From assembly GCA_016802295.1 (NCBI GenBank), contig JAESIW010000137.1, positions 2,759,961 through 2,823,960 of the forward strand: a DNA stretch of 64,000 bases, given 5' to 3'. The DNA comes from Brachionus rotundiformis (lineage: Eukaryota; Rotifera; Eurotatoria; Ploima; Brachionidae). Position numbers and translations under genes: made by a program. Of this stretch, positions 13,349-24,650 are shown piece after piece. Under the pieces are notes generated by a model that worked only from the letters and a program-made list of their open reading frames with translations, searched no databases and was not told the DNA's origin. The first letter of the stretch is position 1; every line of letters begins with the position of its first letter.

Positions 13349-14702
13349 ATGAATAGCTCAGCACCCAATATGAATGGCAGATTCAGAATAAATGGAAACT
13401 TTGCCAATCCAAAGCGAAAATTCTTCAATGAGAATATTAACAATATAGAAATTGAAGTTATCAAACGTAACTATTTCAACACTTTGAACGATAATTACTC
13501 AACATACCACAATTTCGACTTTAAACCACAAGGTATTAAACCATTATTATTTTTTTGGACCTTTTCTACCATCTTGCATCATCATTGATATTTAGCAAAA
13601 AAAAGCATTTTGTAATATGAGAAAATTTTTAATATCATTTTACAAGATTTAAATTAATATTCCTAAAACTAGCTCTATATGTAATACTATCTCATGCGAG
13701 CGATTATTACAGTATAAACTAATTTAATACTTTTTATATAGATTTTAATCGAAATAAAAATTCAAACTTTGATTATTCTCGCCTATCAAAGCCAAGTCCA
13801 CAACCACTTTTTAGTCAAAATGTAAATTACAACGTTCCAACAAAAAAATTTTTTCTCAATAATGAACAAAACCTGGTTAAATATTCTAAAAAGCGGAATA
13901 AATATCACAAACCAAAGAGTATTTTATAATTTAATAAAATTAAATTAGATTTTTTTAAAATTTATCTTATGCTATTTTAAAAGATGATATGAAAAACAAT
14001 GATATATTTAAAGACTACAGAATTTCCAGTGCAGTCAGCGAAAAAAAGACAGAAATTGAGCTCGAGCACATAAATCCGAATAAGATTGCCAACTCGGCAA
14101 TACCAACTGTTGGCATTGATGAAAATTTGATCAAACAGGACTTACATAAAACTCAAACTAACAAAAAGCCGAGCAGTTTGTACGAAAATTTTATCAAAAG
14201 TGCTACAAAAAAAGATACCAAAGAAGAAAAAATAGACACTTTGGAGGTAAATTTGTCCAGTTTAAGCTTGAGTAGCAATGAAACAGTATCCGTAAATTCA
14301 AAAGAAAACTTGAAATCTTTTCGCTCAAATTTATTCGAGAATAATTCTGGCCTCAAAAAGTCCGACTCATTCGTAAATAGTGAGTTTAAATAATAATTTT
14401 GGTAAAAGCTAAATTTTAAATTAGAAGAGGTGTTATTAGATGCTAAAAATATGAACAATCAAAATGTTAGATTCAATCAAAAAGACTCAAGCGAAAAAAA
14501 GAAGACAAAAAAACGCAACAACAAATGGCGAAAAGATGCCAAAAAATCCGAAATTCAACCCGAATTTTCCAATGATGAATTTGACTTTACCACAACCAAC
14601 GAGTTCTGGGAAGACGATGCTCATTTGGTAATTGGGCATGATTATTTAACTATTGATTCAGATCTTGATTTTAATATCGATTTTGCCCTAGAAAACGAAT
14701 GA
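13349..14702 (+). CDS. Unrecognised basic-to-acidic protein, four exons
   Basis: Exons 13349-13532, 13742-13918, 13984-14379 and 14425-14702 join in frame, all three introns in phase 1, to 344 codons plus TGA. The start is the first ATG in the first open exon. The N-terminal half is Asn/Arg/Lys/Phe-rich (for example NGRFRINGNF), the middle is Ser/Lys-rich and disordered, and a lysine cluster (KKKTKKRNNKWRKDAKK) resembles a nuclear localisation signal. The last 50 residues are strongly acidic with aromatic residues (NEFWEDDAHLVIGHDYLT) and could be a short binding motif. There is no membrane segment, zinc ligand pattern or known domain that I can name. Splice signals are good (gtatta, gtattt and gtgagt donors). 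RNA binding or a nuclear role would be a guess from composition. Confidence 0.72.
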
Positions 14703-15585
14703 TTCACTCATTCTATTATATCACTTTTATAAACAAACTTTATAAAAATAAACTTTTCAAATTTTATTATAGATGATACTTATAAGAAAAGTATATTATT
14801 TCTAATTGAAAATTATGCGAGTCGAATCAATACTTAGTATATAGAAATTTATTAATAAACGTTGAAAAGAATAAATAAAATTTTTATATAAACTAGTTAA
14901 ATTAAGTGAATCTATAATTATTTTTAAAAAAGAAGTTGTAAAAATTTTTCAAAGTTCATTTTGTTGTTTATTAAATTTTGTTTTAATTGAAAAATTGGTG
15001 GTGAATAAATTAAAAGCTAAATTGGGTATAAAATGATCAGGAATCAAACAAAAGCGTAAATAAAATTTTAAAAGATAGCTTTAATTATTTTATTAATTAA
15101 CTATTAAAGTTTAGTAAAAAAATGAAATAAAATTTATTTAATGTATTTAATTGTCTCAATTTGTTTGTCACTTTAAAAGAAAAATATCTCAAAATTTTGA
15201 TATTAAAGGCTTTTAAAGATTTAAATTTTGGATAAAATATAATTTTAAAAACAATTTAGTTTGTAATTAATTTCAAGTACAAAGTTTAATTTATTTCTAA
15301 AATGATTCACAAGAGCGTGGTATAGTTTTCTGAGATTTAATATGCTAGCCATAAATCAAAAAATCTTTATATAATTAAAAAAAGAATCATCTGAATAGAT
15401 TTTATTATCTTTATTTATCCTATTGAATTTATTCAAAAAAAAACATTAAAGGTTGGAATAAAAATATTGAATAAGTATTGATGGTATCAAAAGGAGTTTT
15501 ATTGTTAAACAAAATAAAATTGTTAATTTTAAAAAATTATAAATATATACTGAAATTTTTTTAAATTCACAGTCAATTAGATTTT
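14703..15585. other. Convergent intergenic, 3' flanks
   Basis: This lies between the plus-strand gene ending at 14702 and the minus-strand CLCC1-like gene ending at 15586, so it should carry both 3' UTRs. AATAAA-like signals occur on both strands in the AT-rich background. No gene seen. Confidence 0.6.
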
Positions 15586-18013
15586 TTAATTTTCAGCCAA
15601 CATTACAAAGAAATCTTCGTCTTCACTGTCACCATTATTTCCTTGCGACATTAAATTCTCTTGCGTTAAATCTGAGTCCTGGTTTGATTCACTCGAATTA
15701 GATAAATTTTTTTTGCCATCTCTAGTCTTTAAATTAGCAGATTTGCTTATTCCGATTGAAACTTGCTTGGTAACAAATGGTTTTTGTTTTTTATCTGGCG
15801 CATCATCTGATTCTGCATACTCTAAACTTAAACATCTTGCCTCTTCGATTCCCGATTTTTCCATCTCACTATCTTGTTGATTGTCTTTAATAAACAAAAA
15901 CTTATTCTCATTTCTTAGATTATTTATTTCTTCGTTTGCCGCCGATTGTTTCTCATTTATTCTATCAAAAATAACTCTCAAGCTTCTTGTCAAGCTTTCA
16001 CTTAAATTCTCATTATCAACAGAAGGCAAACATTCATTAGCACCCAATGTATTTATTTGTAATTTATTTGTTTCTTGTTGGATCATGTTCAACAATGGTA
16101 CAAGATCTTGTCTGTTGATGCCACTTGGTTGAACTTTAATTTGGGTTTTTTTAAACGAAAACAAGTGTAAAAAATTGAACTCATAGCCAAATAGAACAAG
16201 ACATATGAAACAAACTAAAATGACTCCAATTGGTAGGAATATTACTGTGACCATGGCCATTAAGGGTATGTATTGGTAGAAGAACAAGTTCTGAGCCAGT
16301 GATGAATAGAACTCATTGATGAATTTTCCGAAAAATTCCGCAATTGGTCTCAAGCCTTCGGAGATGGTATAAACTATGGTCTTTTTTAAAATAAATTTTA
16401 CATAAAATAAAATAAAAAATTTATTTTTAACAAATTTAATATTTTACCTCTACATAATTATTATGACCAGATGCTATAAACAAGGCTTCCTGGTATTCCA
16501 AACATTGTTTCGATGTAGCAGTATAACCAACTTGGGATCTGATGAACGAAACCAAATTCGAATACAAGCTTATCTCTCTAGCTGTATCTTGGTCTAAACA
16601 AATTAGTTGCAGTTAATTTGAATTTATGACTTACTTGACAAAAGGCACTCTTTGGGAATCATTTCTTTGAGTTTTTGCTGTCTATATATTTCCTTTTTCT
16701 TAATACAAAAAAATTAACCTATTAATATTAATTATTATTTGATTTAATTTACTTGAGCTAGATATTTATGGGTGTTGATGACACTTAGAATAAACAAACC
16801 GATAAAAAGAAGGACCATCATTTTAGTCAGGGTTATTTTGACTTGGTTTCGTTTGAAATAAATGTACATAATATAACAGGTCAATATCTTCAGAAAAAGA
16901 TTTGAATTTGATTCAAAAATTTTTTAAAAATTAAGCATATTTTTTAAAATTTATTTGAATAGATATAAAATCTTACCCCCGCAGATACAACTAATGCAAA
17001 TTGTAATATTTGAGTATCTATTAACTCATTTTGAATATGAATTAGAATCTTTTGAAAAAAACTAGGCTTTTTATTTACATCCACATGGACAAACATATCC
17101 TTCAATATGTCAGTAATATCAAGAAGGTCGATCATGGTATTCGAATTATTTGCAGATTTGGCAAACTTTTCTAATTTAACTATTTGAAATCTATTCAATT
17201 CTACGCCTATTTTATATTCGTAAATATCTTCCCCATAATCCTTTTTAAGTTAAAAAAAATTATTTTTTATTGATTAAATTTTTTAAATTTTAGACAAACT
17301 TGATGCTTGATAAAAGACAAAAATTTGTGTACAAAACTTTTGTAGTAAGCAAGAGCTCCAGTTAAGTTAACACTAATGTCGTCTTTGATTGCTCCATTTT
17401 CAACCAGACCTGGCAATTGGGTGACCAATTCAGTAGATTTTGATTTCTCAGTATCCACACTGGAACAATAATCTTTACACATGTGCTGCTTTTCCACATC
17501 AGTCAACTCATTGCATTCTTTTGTCTTTAAAAAAAATTAAAATTTTAATTCTCTTCACCAATCGTAACTTTATCTATCCAACTATAATAATAATACAACA
17601 ATTATGATAATTTTGTTTTAAAAATAAATTGCGTAATCATATTTAGAGTCAAATATCCTAGGTCTAGAATTTTGGACTTAGTCTAAATGAATTGAAGCGA
17701 TGGCTAATTAAAGAATCCTATTTAGCTAATGGGCGTAAGATATTTGTGTCGAACAAATACTTAAACCAAGTGAACTATAAATTAACGATTGGCTAATCTG
17801 AGTGTTTAGTTTTGGTTACGTTTGAAAATAGGTACAGTCGGTTTAGACTTTCGTCAATATTGCCCTAAGATAAATTTTAATTAGTATTTTTGTTTAATTT
17901 TGTTTTAAAATTACATTCTGCTCCACGAATTCTTCGGTGGAAAAAAGTGACAAGTCGGCTCCTGTGTATGTAGCCAGCACTGTCCATGCAATTAAATGCA
18001 ATGCTAGTCTCAT
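15586..18013 (-). CDS. CLCC1: CLCC1-like ER anion channel protein
   Basis: Seven minus-strand exons join in frame to 575 codons: 17915-18013, 17300-17524, 16977-17240, 16753-16887, 16635-16698, 16448-16593 and 15586-16380. The first exon encodes a signal peptide (MRLALHLIAWTVLATYTGA). A Cys-containing luminal part follows, then a membrane segment near LQFALVVSAG, a second (MMVLLFIGLFILSVI) after a basic YFKRNQ turn, a loop with the C..Y.EAL pattern, the amphipathic stretch EGLRPIAEFFGKFINEFY, a third membrane segment (LPIGVILVCFICLVLFGY), and a charged coiled C-tail of about 200 residues. This order, the spacing and the EPLKHIGK-like EGLRPIAEF element match the chloride channel CLIC-like family (human CLCC1, about 550 aa), an ER membrane protein linked to ER ion balance. 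The assignment rests on topology and motif order, since sequence identity is low. The 390 nt intron between 17525 and 17914 is unusually long for this locus. Confidence 0.72.
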
Positions 18014-19399
18014 CTAAATTATCTGACTTTATAGCTAAAGAAAAAAAACCCAAATTTAAAATAATTAAATATTCTCGGAGTGTTTATTTGAATAAAAAAA
18101 TTTGAAAATTCGACTTTAATTTTTATTTTAACTTAAGTAAGCTATTGTTATTATAATTGAATACATCTTTAATATTCTAAATAGAATGTCATTTTTTTAA
18201 ATTGCTACAAAAGCCTCGTATTTAGATGGTGTGAGTGTGTGTATTTGTGTTTTTGTTGATAGATATTCTTTAACAATGGGTAAAAAAACTTCAAATTTCA
18301 AAATAGATTTTTTTTTATTACAAAAACCTGGGCAAAAATAAAATGATGAATAAATACAATTATGTTTAAATTTTAATTTACGACTCTAAATAAGCAGGCG
18401 CATTGTATTTTTTGATTTTCATAAAATTCAAACTGAAAATGATGCATTTGCCACCGCTTACTCTTAAAACATCATTCGAAAATTGTTCTAAACAAAATTC
18501 TTTATTTTTGCGTATTTAAATTAGTAATTTAAGTTTTGCATTCTAATTAAGCTATCACTATTTTTTTATTTTTATTCTTTGATGTTTGATTCGTGCCATA
18601 GACATCAAAAAAATAAAATAAACAAAATAGTTTTCATTAAATTTATTTTTTTTCTTTAATAAATTTTTAAAATCTTTTGACAAATTTCGTCTAAATGTAC
18701 GACTTAATTGAATATTTTATTGGACACGGTTGGTGATTTTACGAAAGAAAAAATTTTAAAAAATGGATGCACCTGTTACAAAAATTAAGATAAATGTACT
18801 TAATAGATTTTGTTGTTGAATATTATAAAAAAATATTTATCTGAGGCTCATTACTCTAAAAGAAATGATAATTCCCATAAAAAATATTATGAAAGTTAAT
18901 CATCAAAACTTTCTTATTAGGATAACCAAGGAATTTAATTTAAAATAATTTCGATTTTCTAAATTATATGTTCTTACTTTTGATTTTGAATAACTATTTT
19001 AATTTAACACTTTTCCAAGGTTATTTGACAAAAAAGTGTAAAGTTTTATTGTATTCAATTGAAATTTGATTAATTTTTTATGCTTTAAAAATTATATATA
19101 ATTTGTTAATTGTTCTTTAGCCGAAAAGATTAATAATTAAAAAAAAATACATTCAAATTTGATCAAAAATATAAATATGACATTATAAATTAATTAAACG
19201 AAACAAAGGATAAAAATTAAAATTTTAGCTTAATTTTGATATCGGCTAATGACCTATAATTAATAATTACTTACTTTTACATATTTATATTAAAAGCTTT
19301 CTTTACCAAAATCCACAAAATAAAAATTCTATCAAGAATAGAATAGTCAAAAAATTATTTTCAATAATATTAGCAAAAGACTACGACAGGTTTTTAACC
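18014..19399. other. Intergenic, no feature seen
   Basis: This AT-rich stretch upstream of the CLCC1-like start probably contains its promoter. No coding exon, RNA gene or repeat is supported. Confidence 0.55.
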
Positions 19400-19665
19400 T
19401 GTAGAGTTTTACACACCAGGGCCAAGTTTTGGATCCTTAAATGGTCATAAACAATTTAAGAAGTCATGAAGTCCTCAATCTCTTTTCTAAAACTGTTCTT
19501 GGTTTCAAGTTAAATTATTCCAGATGAAAATCTGTTTTTTGCCACTCTATTCGACAAAAAGTTTTCTCTTTGGCTGACCCTTGTGATCAAGATTTCTAGC
19601 CTGTTTTCATACGAAAGCTCTTTTATGCACTTAACAAGCTTAGTATCTCTAGACATTTCTTTTTT
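19400..19665 (-). pseudogene. LINE reverse-transcriptase C-terminal relic
   Basis: Read on the minus strand, this stretch contains pieces of the C-terminal tail common in CR1/Jockey-like non-LTR retrotransposons: a TKLVK.I.ELSYENRLE-like line, then a FLSNRVAKN segment, then a NSFRKEIEDF segment. An in-frame stop separates the last two, and the usual segment between the first two is missing. The order and wording of these blocks are what support the call. It is too decayed to be active and has no visible poly-A tail or target-site duplication. Confidence 0.55.
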
Positions 19666-19696
19666 AATCTAACTGTATATTATAGTATATACTATA

Positions 19697-19833
19697 ATTT
19701 GAAATCATATGACTTTTTATATAATTATATAAAAAGTAAGTAATTACTTTTTATATAATTATATAAAGAAGGTCATATAAAGAAATCATATGACTTTTTA
19801 TATAATTATATAAAAAGTCATATGATTTCAAAT
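19697..19833. repeat. Palindromic AT repeat cluster, MITE-like hairpin
   Basis: A 26-nt self-complementary core (starting acttttta, ending taaaaagt) occurs at 19712-19737, in part at 19746-19768, and again inside a perfect 48-nt palindrome at 19782-19829. The outermost arms (atttgaaatcatatgac at 19697 and its reverse complement ending at 19833) also pair, so the whole stretch can fold into one long hairpin. No coding sequence lies inside. It could be a small non-autonomous DNA transposon or an expanded cruciform. Confidence 0.75.
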
Positions 19834-20363
19834 CAGATTACTCAAAAACTAAAATAAAAAAATAACGATTAAATTTATCAAACTATATATCAAATTAATT
19901 GCTGAATGAAATAAATTAAATTATTTTGAAAAGTGTTCACTGATAAAGCAAAAGATATCAAAAAAAAAAAATTTTAACTCATGTTAAGTTATTTACTGAT
20001 TATCCTGAATATATCGATCATAATCGATCATAATCTGATTTTAATTTTAAATATAAATCTATATAGATTTTTATTTAAAATTAATAAATAATTAGTTTTT
20101 AAGATAATTTTTAAGATATAATTAATTTTTTTTATAGAGAGTTTCGGTCTAAAATGCCAAGTAAATGACTAATCAAACAAAATTTAATTTTGTAGAAAAA
20201 ATTTAAATGATAATTAAATTGGATGAAGTTTTAAAATTAAGCTAAATAAATTTTACATTATGATCTTAAATTATGAACAAATTTCCTAAACTATAAATAA
20301 AAATTCTAATAACAAATCTTTTTTATTTCATCAATTTGAAAATTTGAAAAACTTAGAAATAAC
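19834..20363. other. Promoter-side flank of METAP1
   Basis: This is AT-rich noncoding sequence between the palindromic repeat and the METAP1 start codon. A short direct repeat (atcgatcataatcgatcata) lies near 20015. I see no TATA or initiator element that I can assign. Confidence 0.5.
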
Positions 20364-21903
20364 ATGTCAACTAGCCAAACAGAACCAATTATATGCTGTA
20401 CCCCAGGATGTGGAAAGCCTTCCAAACTCAGATGTCCAACTTGTATTAAACTCGAGATTACTACTGGGTCAAATTTTTGCTCACAGGTAATTCATCCATA
20501 GACTTAATAAAGACGAATATCATCTAAAATCTTCACTAAGGAATGTTTTAAACAATATTGGATAGTTCATAAATTTTTCCACAAAGCCAAAGATGAATAT
20601 AATCCGTGGCCTGGCTTTAAATTTACTGGAACATTAAGACCTTATCCGGTGGTAAAAGCTAAAAATTTTTAACCAATTATATTTTTATATTAATGTTTTA
20701 TTAGACTGAAAAAAGACTGGTTCCAGAGCATATACCACGTCCAGATTATGCTGATCATCCTCAAGGACATCCGTTAAGTGAAATAGCAGAGAGAGGATCA
20801 ACTGCGGTAAAAGTTCTTGATGACGAAGAAATAGAAGGTCTAAGGGTTGCTTGCAAAGTAAAAATAATTAATTAATTAAAATAAAATTCATTATGCAAAA
20901 ATTTTCAATATTTAATTAAGTTAGCAAGAGAGTGTTTGGATGAAGCAGCTCAAGCGGCAAAAGTTGGTGTAACAACTGATGAGTTGGATCGAATAGTTCA
21001 CGAAGCAGCAGTGGAAAGAGAATGCTATCCATCTCCATTAAACTATTACCAATTTCCAAAATCAGTTTGCACGTAATAATCTAATTTAATTATCTAAAAT
21101 CGATCAAATCAAATCTAATTAGGTCAGTAAATGAGGTTATTTGCCATGGAATTCCGGACAAAAGGCCTTTGCAAAATGGGGATATATGCAATGGTATATT
21201 TTATTAGATAGCTTTTATTTAAAAAAAATATTTTAAATTAAGTTGATGTCACTGTTTATCATAGAGGATTTCACGGTGATTTAAATGAGACATTGTTTAT
21301 TGGTGAGGTGGATGAAAAGTCAAAGCTATTAACCAAAGTTACACATGAAGCATTAATGAAAGCGATTGAAATTGGTAAAAAATTATTTCTTTTTTTCATA
21401 TTTATTTATTTAGAAATTTAAAGTAAAACCTGGAATAAGATTTAGAGAAATCGGAAATGTTATTCAAAAGCATGTTTCTCCCTATGGTTTTAGTGTTGTC
21501 CGTTCTTATTGTGGTCATGGTATTCATCGACTGTTCCATTGCGCACCAAATATCCCACACTATGCTAGTAATTCATCAATTCGATTTTTACAACATAAGA
21601 CATTAAATATTTTTTCTTTAAGATAACAAAGCTGTTGGTGTTGCCAAAGCTGGAAATTCGTTTACCATAGAACCTATGATTTCCGAAGAAAGTTGGCGCG
21701 ACGTACATTGGGTAAAGATTCTCAAATTTTTTATCATATTGTTATATTATTTGATAAAGCCTGATGATTGGACAGCAGTTACAGCTGATGGAAAACGCTC
21801 AGCTCAATTTGAGCATACTCTTTTAGTAACTGAGACCGGATGCGAAATACTAACCAAACGACCTGACAAAAATGGACAACCATGGTTTATGGATAATTTG
21901 TAA
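20364..21903 (+). CDS. METAP1: Methionine aminopeptidase 1
   Basis: Removes the initiator methionine from nascent proteins in the cytosol; a two-metal enzyme of the M24 family. Nine exons join in frame to 372 codons (human about 386): 20364-20486, 20541-20651, 20705-20857, 20921-21072, 21123-21193, 21243-21374, 21424-21567, 21623-21711 and 21760-21903. The N-terminus carries the MetAP1 zinc-finger pattern (CCTPGCGKPSKLRCPTC, then a Cys/His set in exon 2) that helps ribosome association. The catalytic domain shows all metal ligands in place: Asp in NVDVT, Asp in HGDLNET, His in YCGHGIHRLFH, Glu in FTIEPMI and Glu in QFEHTLLV. The active-site region HGIPD is also present. Introns are about 50 nt, and one acceptor (21422-21423) is preceded by a decoy AG that would cause a stop. 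Nothing appears broken. Confidence 0.96.
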
Positions 21904-22780
21904 AGATTTTAAAAGAATCTCTTACTTTAATCTCTAAATAAAATTTTTAACAGTACCGAATTTAAGCAATTAATTTTTAGTCAAATTTTATTATTTAAAT
22001 TTTTTTTTATCTATTTAAAGAATAATTTTGGGAAAGCTTAGAATTTGTCCAAAAGAAGTCAGCTTTGGTTAAAATCCTCATGTTAGCCTCTTTCAATAAT
22101 CAATAATCGAATTATTTTATTTCATTAAAAACATAGTTTAGGGAAGCTATATTTATACAAAATTACAAAATTTATCTAGTAAAGAATTTAATAAAATAGT
22201 AGAATACAGAACACATTTACAGGATAATTTAAAGGAGATAATTAACGGAATAAAATTTAGGAATAAAAATTTAATTTAATTGATCAAATTAAAAAAGTAA
22301 TTAGAAATAATATAATTAGGTAACTAGGTTAAATCAGGTAAAAAGATTTGATTGTATTGAATTTCATAGGATCTATGGTAAACGAATTTCCAGCTTTGGC
22401 AACATCAACAGCTTTGTGCTTAAGGAAAAAATATTTTATGTTTTTTCAGTATAAAAATTTGATAATTAAAGATTCTCATAGTTTAAAAGAGTAAATTTGA
22501 ACATTTAACTTTTTTGATTCTATTTTAAAATTCATTCATTTTCAGGTCTAAATGAGGTTTGGAAAAAAAATTTGAATCGATTTTAATTCCTTAAAAGGTT
22601 CAAATGATTCTAGTGGAATTTAATTTTAGGACGAGCGGTCTAAAATATGGGTTATTAACTAAATTTGAAAAACTTAACTTAAAGAAATATATTTTTTTTC
22701 AAATAATCTTTTTTCTATTATTAAATTTTAAATTTAAAATAAAAAAATTTAATAAAGCATCGTTTAGTTTAGTTTATTAA
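21904..22780. other. 3' flank of METAP1, no other feature
   Basis: AATAAA occurs about 35 nt after the METAP1 stop (near 21938), a likely polyadenylation signal. The rest is AT-rich sequence without a supported gene. Confidence 0.5.
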
Positions 22781-24082
22781 ATATACCACAATTTTTGCTG
22801 TCCATATTTTTTTGGCCGTATTTTAATACGATCTTAAAATTTGAACCGTCTAGCTGACTGGCCAACCTTCCGCCAAAAAGACCAAAAAGTATTCGTCTGC
22901 CCGCATCCAACACTATTTTTTTCCATATATTTGTTGCTGGTCGTGATACTTTTCGTCACTCTTGCGGTCGCCATTTAAAAGCTCTTTTATTTGTGTATTT
23001 TTTTTTATTCTTAGTATATATACAAGCCACCATAGCCTCTTTTTCTTTTTTGCATTGGATCAGTGGTTCTGAATCAAATTTGTGACTCATCAATTTGGAT
23101 CGGGATATCTGTTTATGCACACTACTTTTGTTCTGGTCTCATTAATTTCAAGTCATTTTGTTTTACATTTTTGGCTTGATCCTATGTCCTCATATTCATT
23201 TTTGATAGTATTGTTTTTAAAATCTCACTCTTTGCAAATCAAAAAACTTGGTTAAGTCTATTTTCCAGTTATTCAAACCCATTGATTGGAAAAATAGTTT
23301 TAATATCACCAATATTCTTATTTAATTAAACTTTTTTAATTTTTTTTCTAATTTTCAATATAATTATTAGATTAAATGTTTTTATTTCTAAGATAAAATA
23401 AGCCAGAATAGGGTCTTAAGAGAATGACTTTGAAATTTTAATTATTTTGAGTTTAATTTCTAATTAATTATTTAAATTAATTGCACTAAATTGATTTAAA
23501 AATAAGATTTTTATACTTGTTTTGTCTCTGTTTAAGTATTTCATTTTGATTAAATTATATTAAATTATTTAATTAATCTTGATATCAGATTAAATATTTC
23601 ATATTATCGAATGTCTTTGATTTAAATGTATTCAATTAAAATAATATAATTAAAAATTATTTTTCGATTTTACTTTTGGTAATTTATTAAGACAAAGCTC
23701 AAGTCTTCTGAATTTATGAACAGAAATTTTTTCTTTGGTTTTTTGGTGCAATTATTTTCAAAAAATTGCACACAAGTTTATTTTTTAAAAATCTAAATTT
23801 TTTTAATGCATTTTATGAATCCATTTAATTTTCGCTCATACTACATATACTCTCATCATGCAGGCAAAATTCCACATTAACTAAACTTTGGTTCACTCTA
23901 ATGCTAAGTGAGTTTTGATTTTGGCCAAAGTCGTTTGTTTATCCGATATAATCGATCCTTAAAAATTATCCTTCTAATAAAATTTCAATTTTTTTATAAT
24001 AATAAAGCTTTTTTTTTAATTTTAATTTTAACTTTTTTTTCATAGATTGGTTTAGATTAAAACACCAACAAAAGAAGTAAAA
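22781..24082 (+). promoter_or_regulatory. Probable RPS10 promoter and 5' UTR region
   Basis: The part at 22840-23060 is clearly richer in G+C than its surroundings yet is not open in any frame. It contains a pyrimidine run at 23036-23053 (ctctttttcttttttgc) that resembles the TOP/TCT initiator of ribosomal protein genes. A strong acceptor-like tract (ttttttttcatag) ends at 24045, only 38 nt before the RPS10 ATG. The acceptor could end a roughly 1 kb intron in the 5' UTR or be a trans-splicing site. The position, composition change and pyrimidine tracts are seen; the role is inferred. Confidence 0.35.
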
Positions 24083-24650
24083 ATGTTGATGCCAAAAAAA
24101 GATCGTACCGCAATATACGAATACTTGTTCACTGAGGGTGTCATGGTTGCTGAAAAAAACTTTTTCCCAGTCAATCACCCAAAAGTCAACGTACCAAATC
24201 TATACGTAATTAAAGCCCTTCAATCTTTGACCTCAAGAGGATACGTTACAGAAAGATTCGCTTGGCAACACTATTACTGGTACTTGACCAACGAAGGAAT
24301 TCAATATCTTAGAGAATATTTGCACTTGCCATCAGAAATCGTACCAGCTACTTTGAAAAAACCAACTAAACCAGAGGCCAGAAAGAAACGTATTTTTAAA
24401 ATTAGATAATAAAATTTTTCTTTAAAAACTTTTATTTTCAGCCGAAGCCTCAGCTAAACCAGCTGAAGAAGCCGCTCCATCAGACAGAGAACAATACAGA
24501 AGAGCCCCAGAATCCGATAAAAAAGGTGAAGCTGGTGCTGGATCTTATGAATTTGTAAGATTTTTAGATTAAATTAAAATTCTATTATTTAAATTTTTTT
24601 GTCAATTTTAGAAAGGAGGCTTTGGCAGAGGCAAAAAGCCAGCTCAATAA
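24083..24650 (+). CDS. RPS10: 40S ribosomal protein S10
   Basis: A structural protein of the small ribosomal subunit (eS10), at the subunit head. Three exons (24083-24389, 24442-24554, 24612-24650) join in frame to 152 codons, against about 165 in human. The conserved N-terminal core is unmistakable: MLMPKKDRTAIYEYLF, then PNLYVIKALQSLTSRGY, FAWQHYYWYLTNEGIQYL and HLPSEIVPATLKK. The second exon gives the Ala/Glu-rich linker with a DREQYRRAP segment, and the third ends in a short Gly/Arg/Lys tail (KGGFGRGKKPAQ), as in other eS10 proteins. Stopping the first exon at the donor after codon 102 is needed, because reading through gives an early stop. The third exon is only 13 codons. Codon use here is less A/T-biased than in the neighbouring genes, as expected for a highly expressed gene. 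Confidence 0.97.

Noticed and set aside
19680..19860. CRISPR-like array from the repeated palindromic units
   Set aside because: Units are irregularly spaced, self-complementary and AT-only with no spacers; a eukaryotic foldback repeat explains them.
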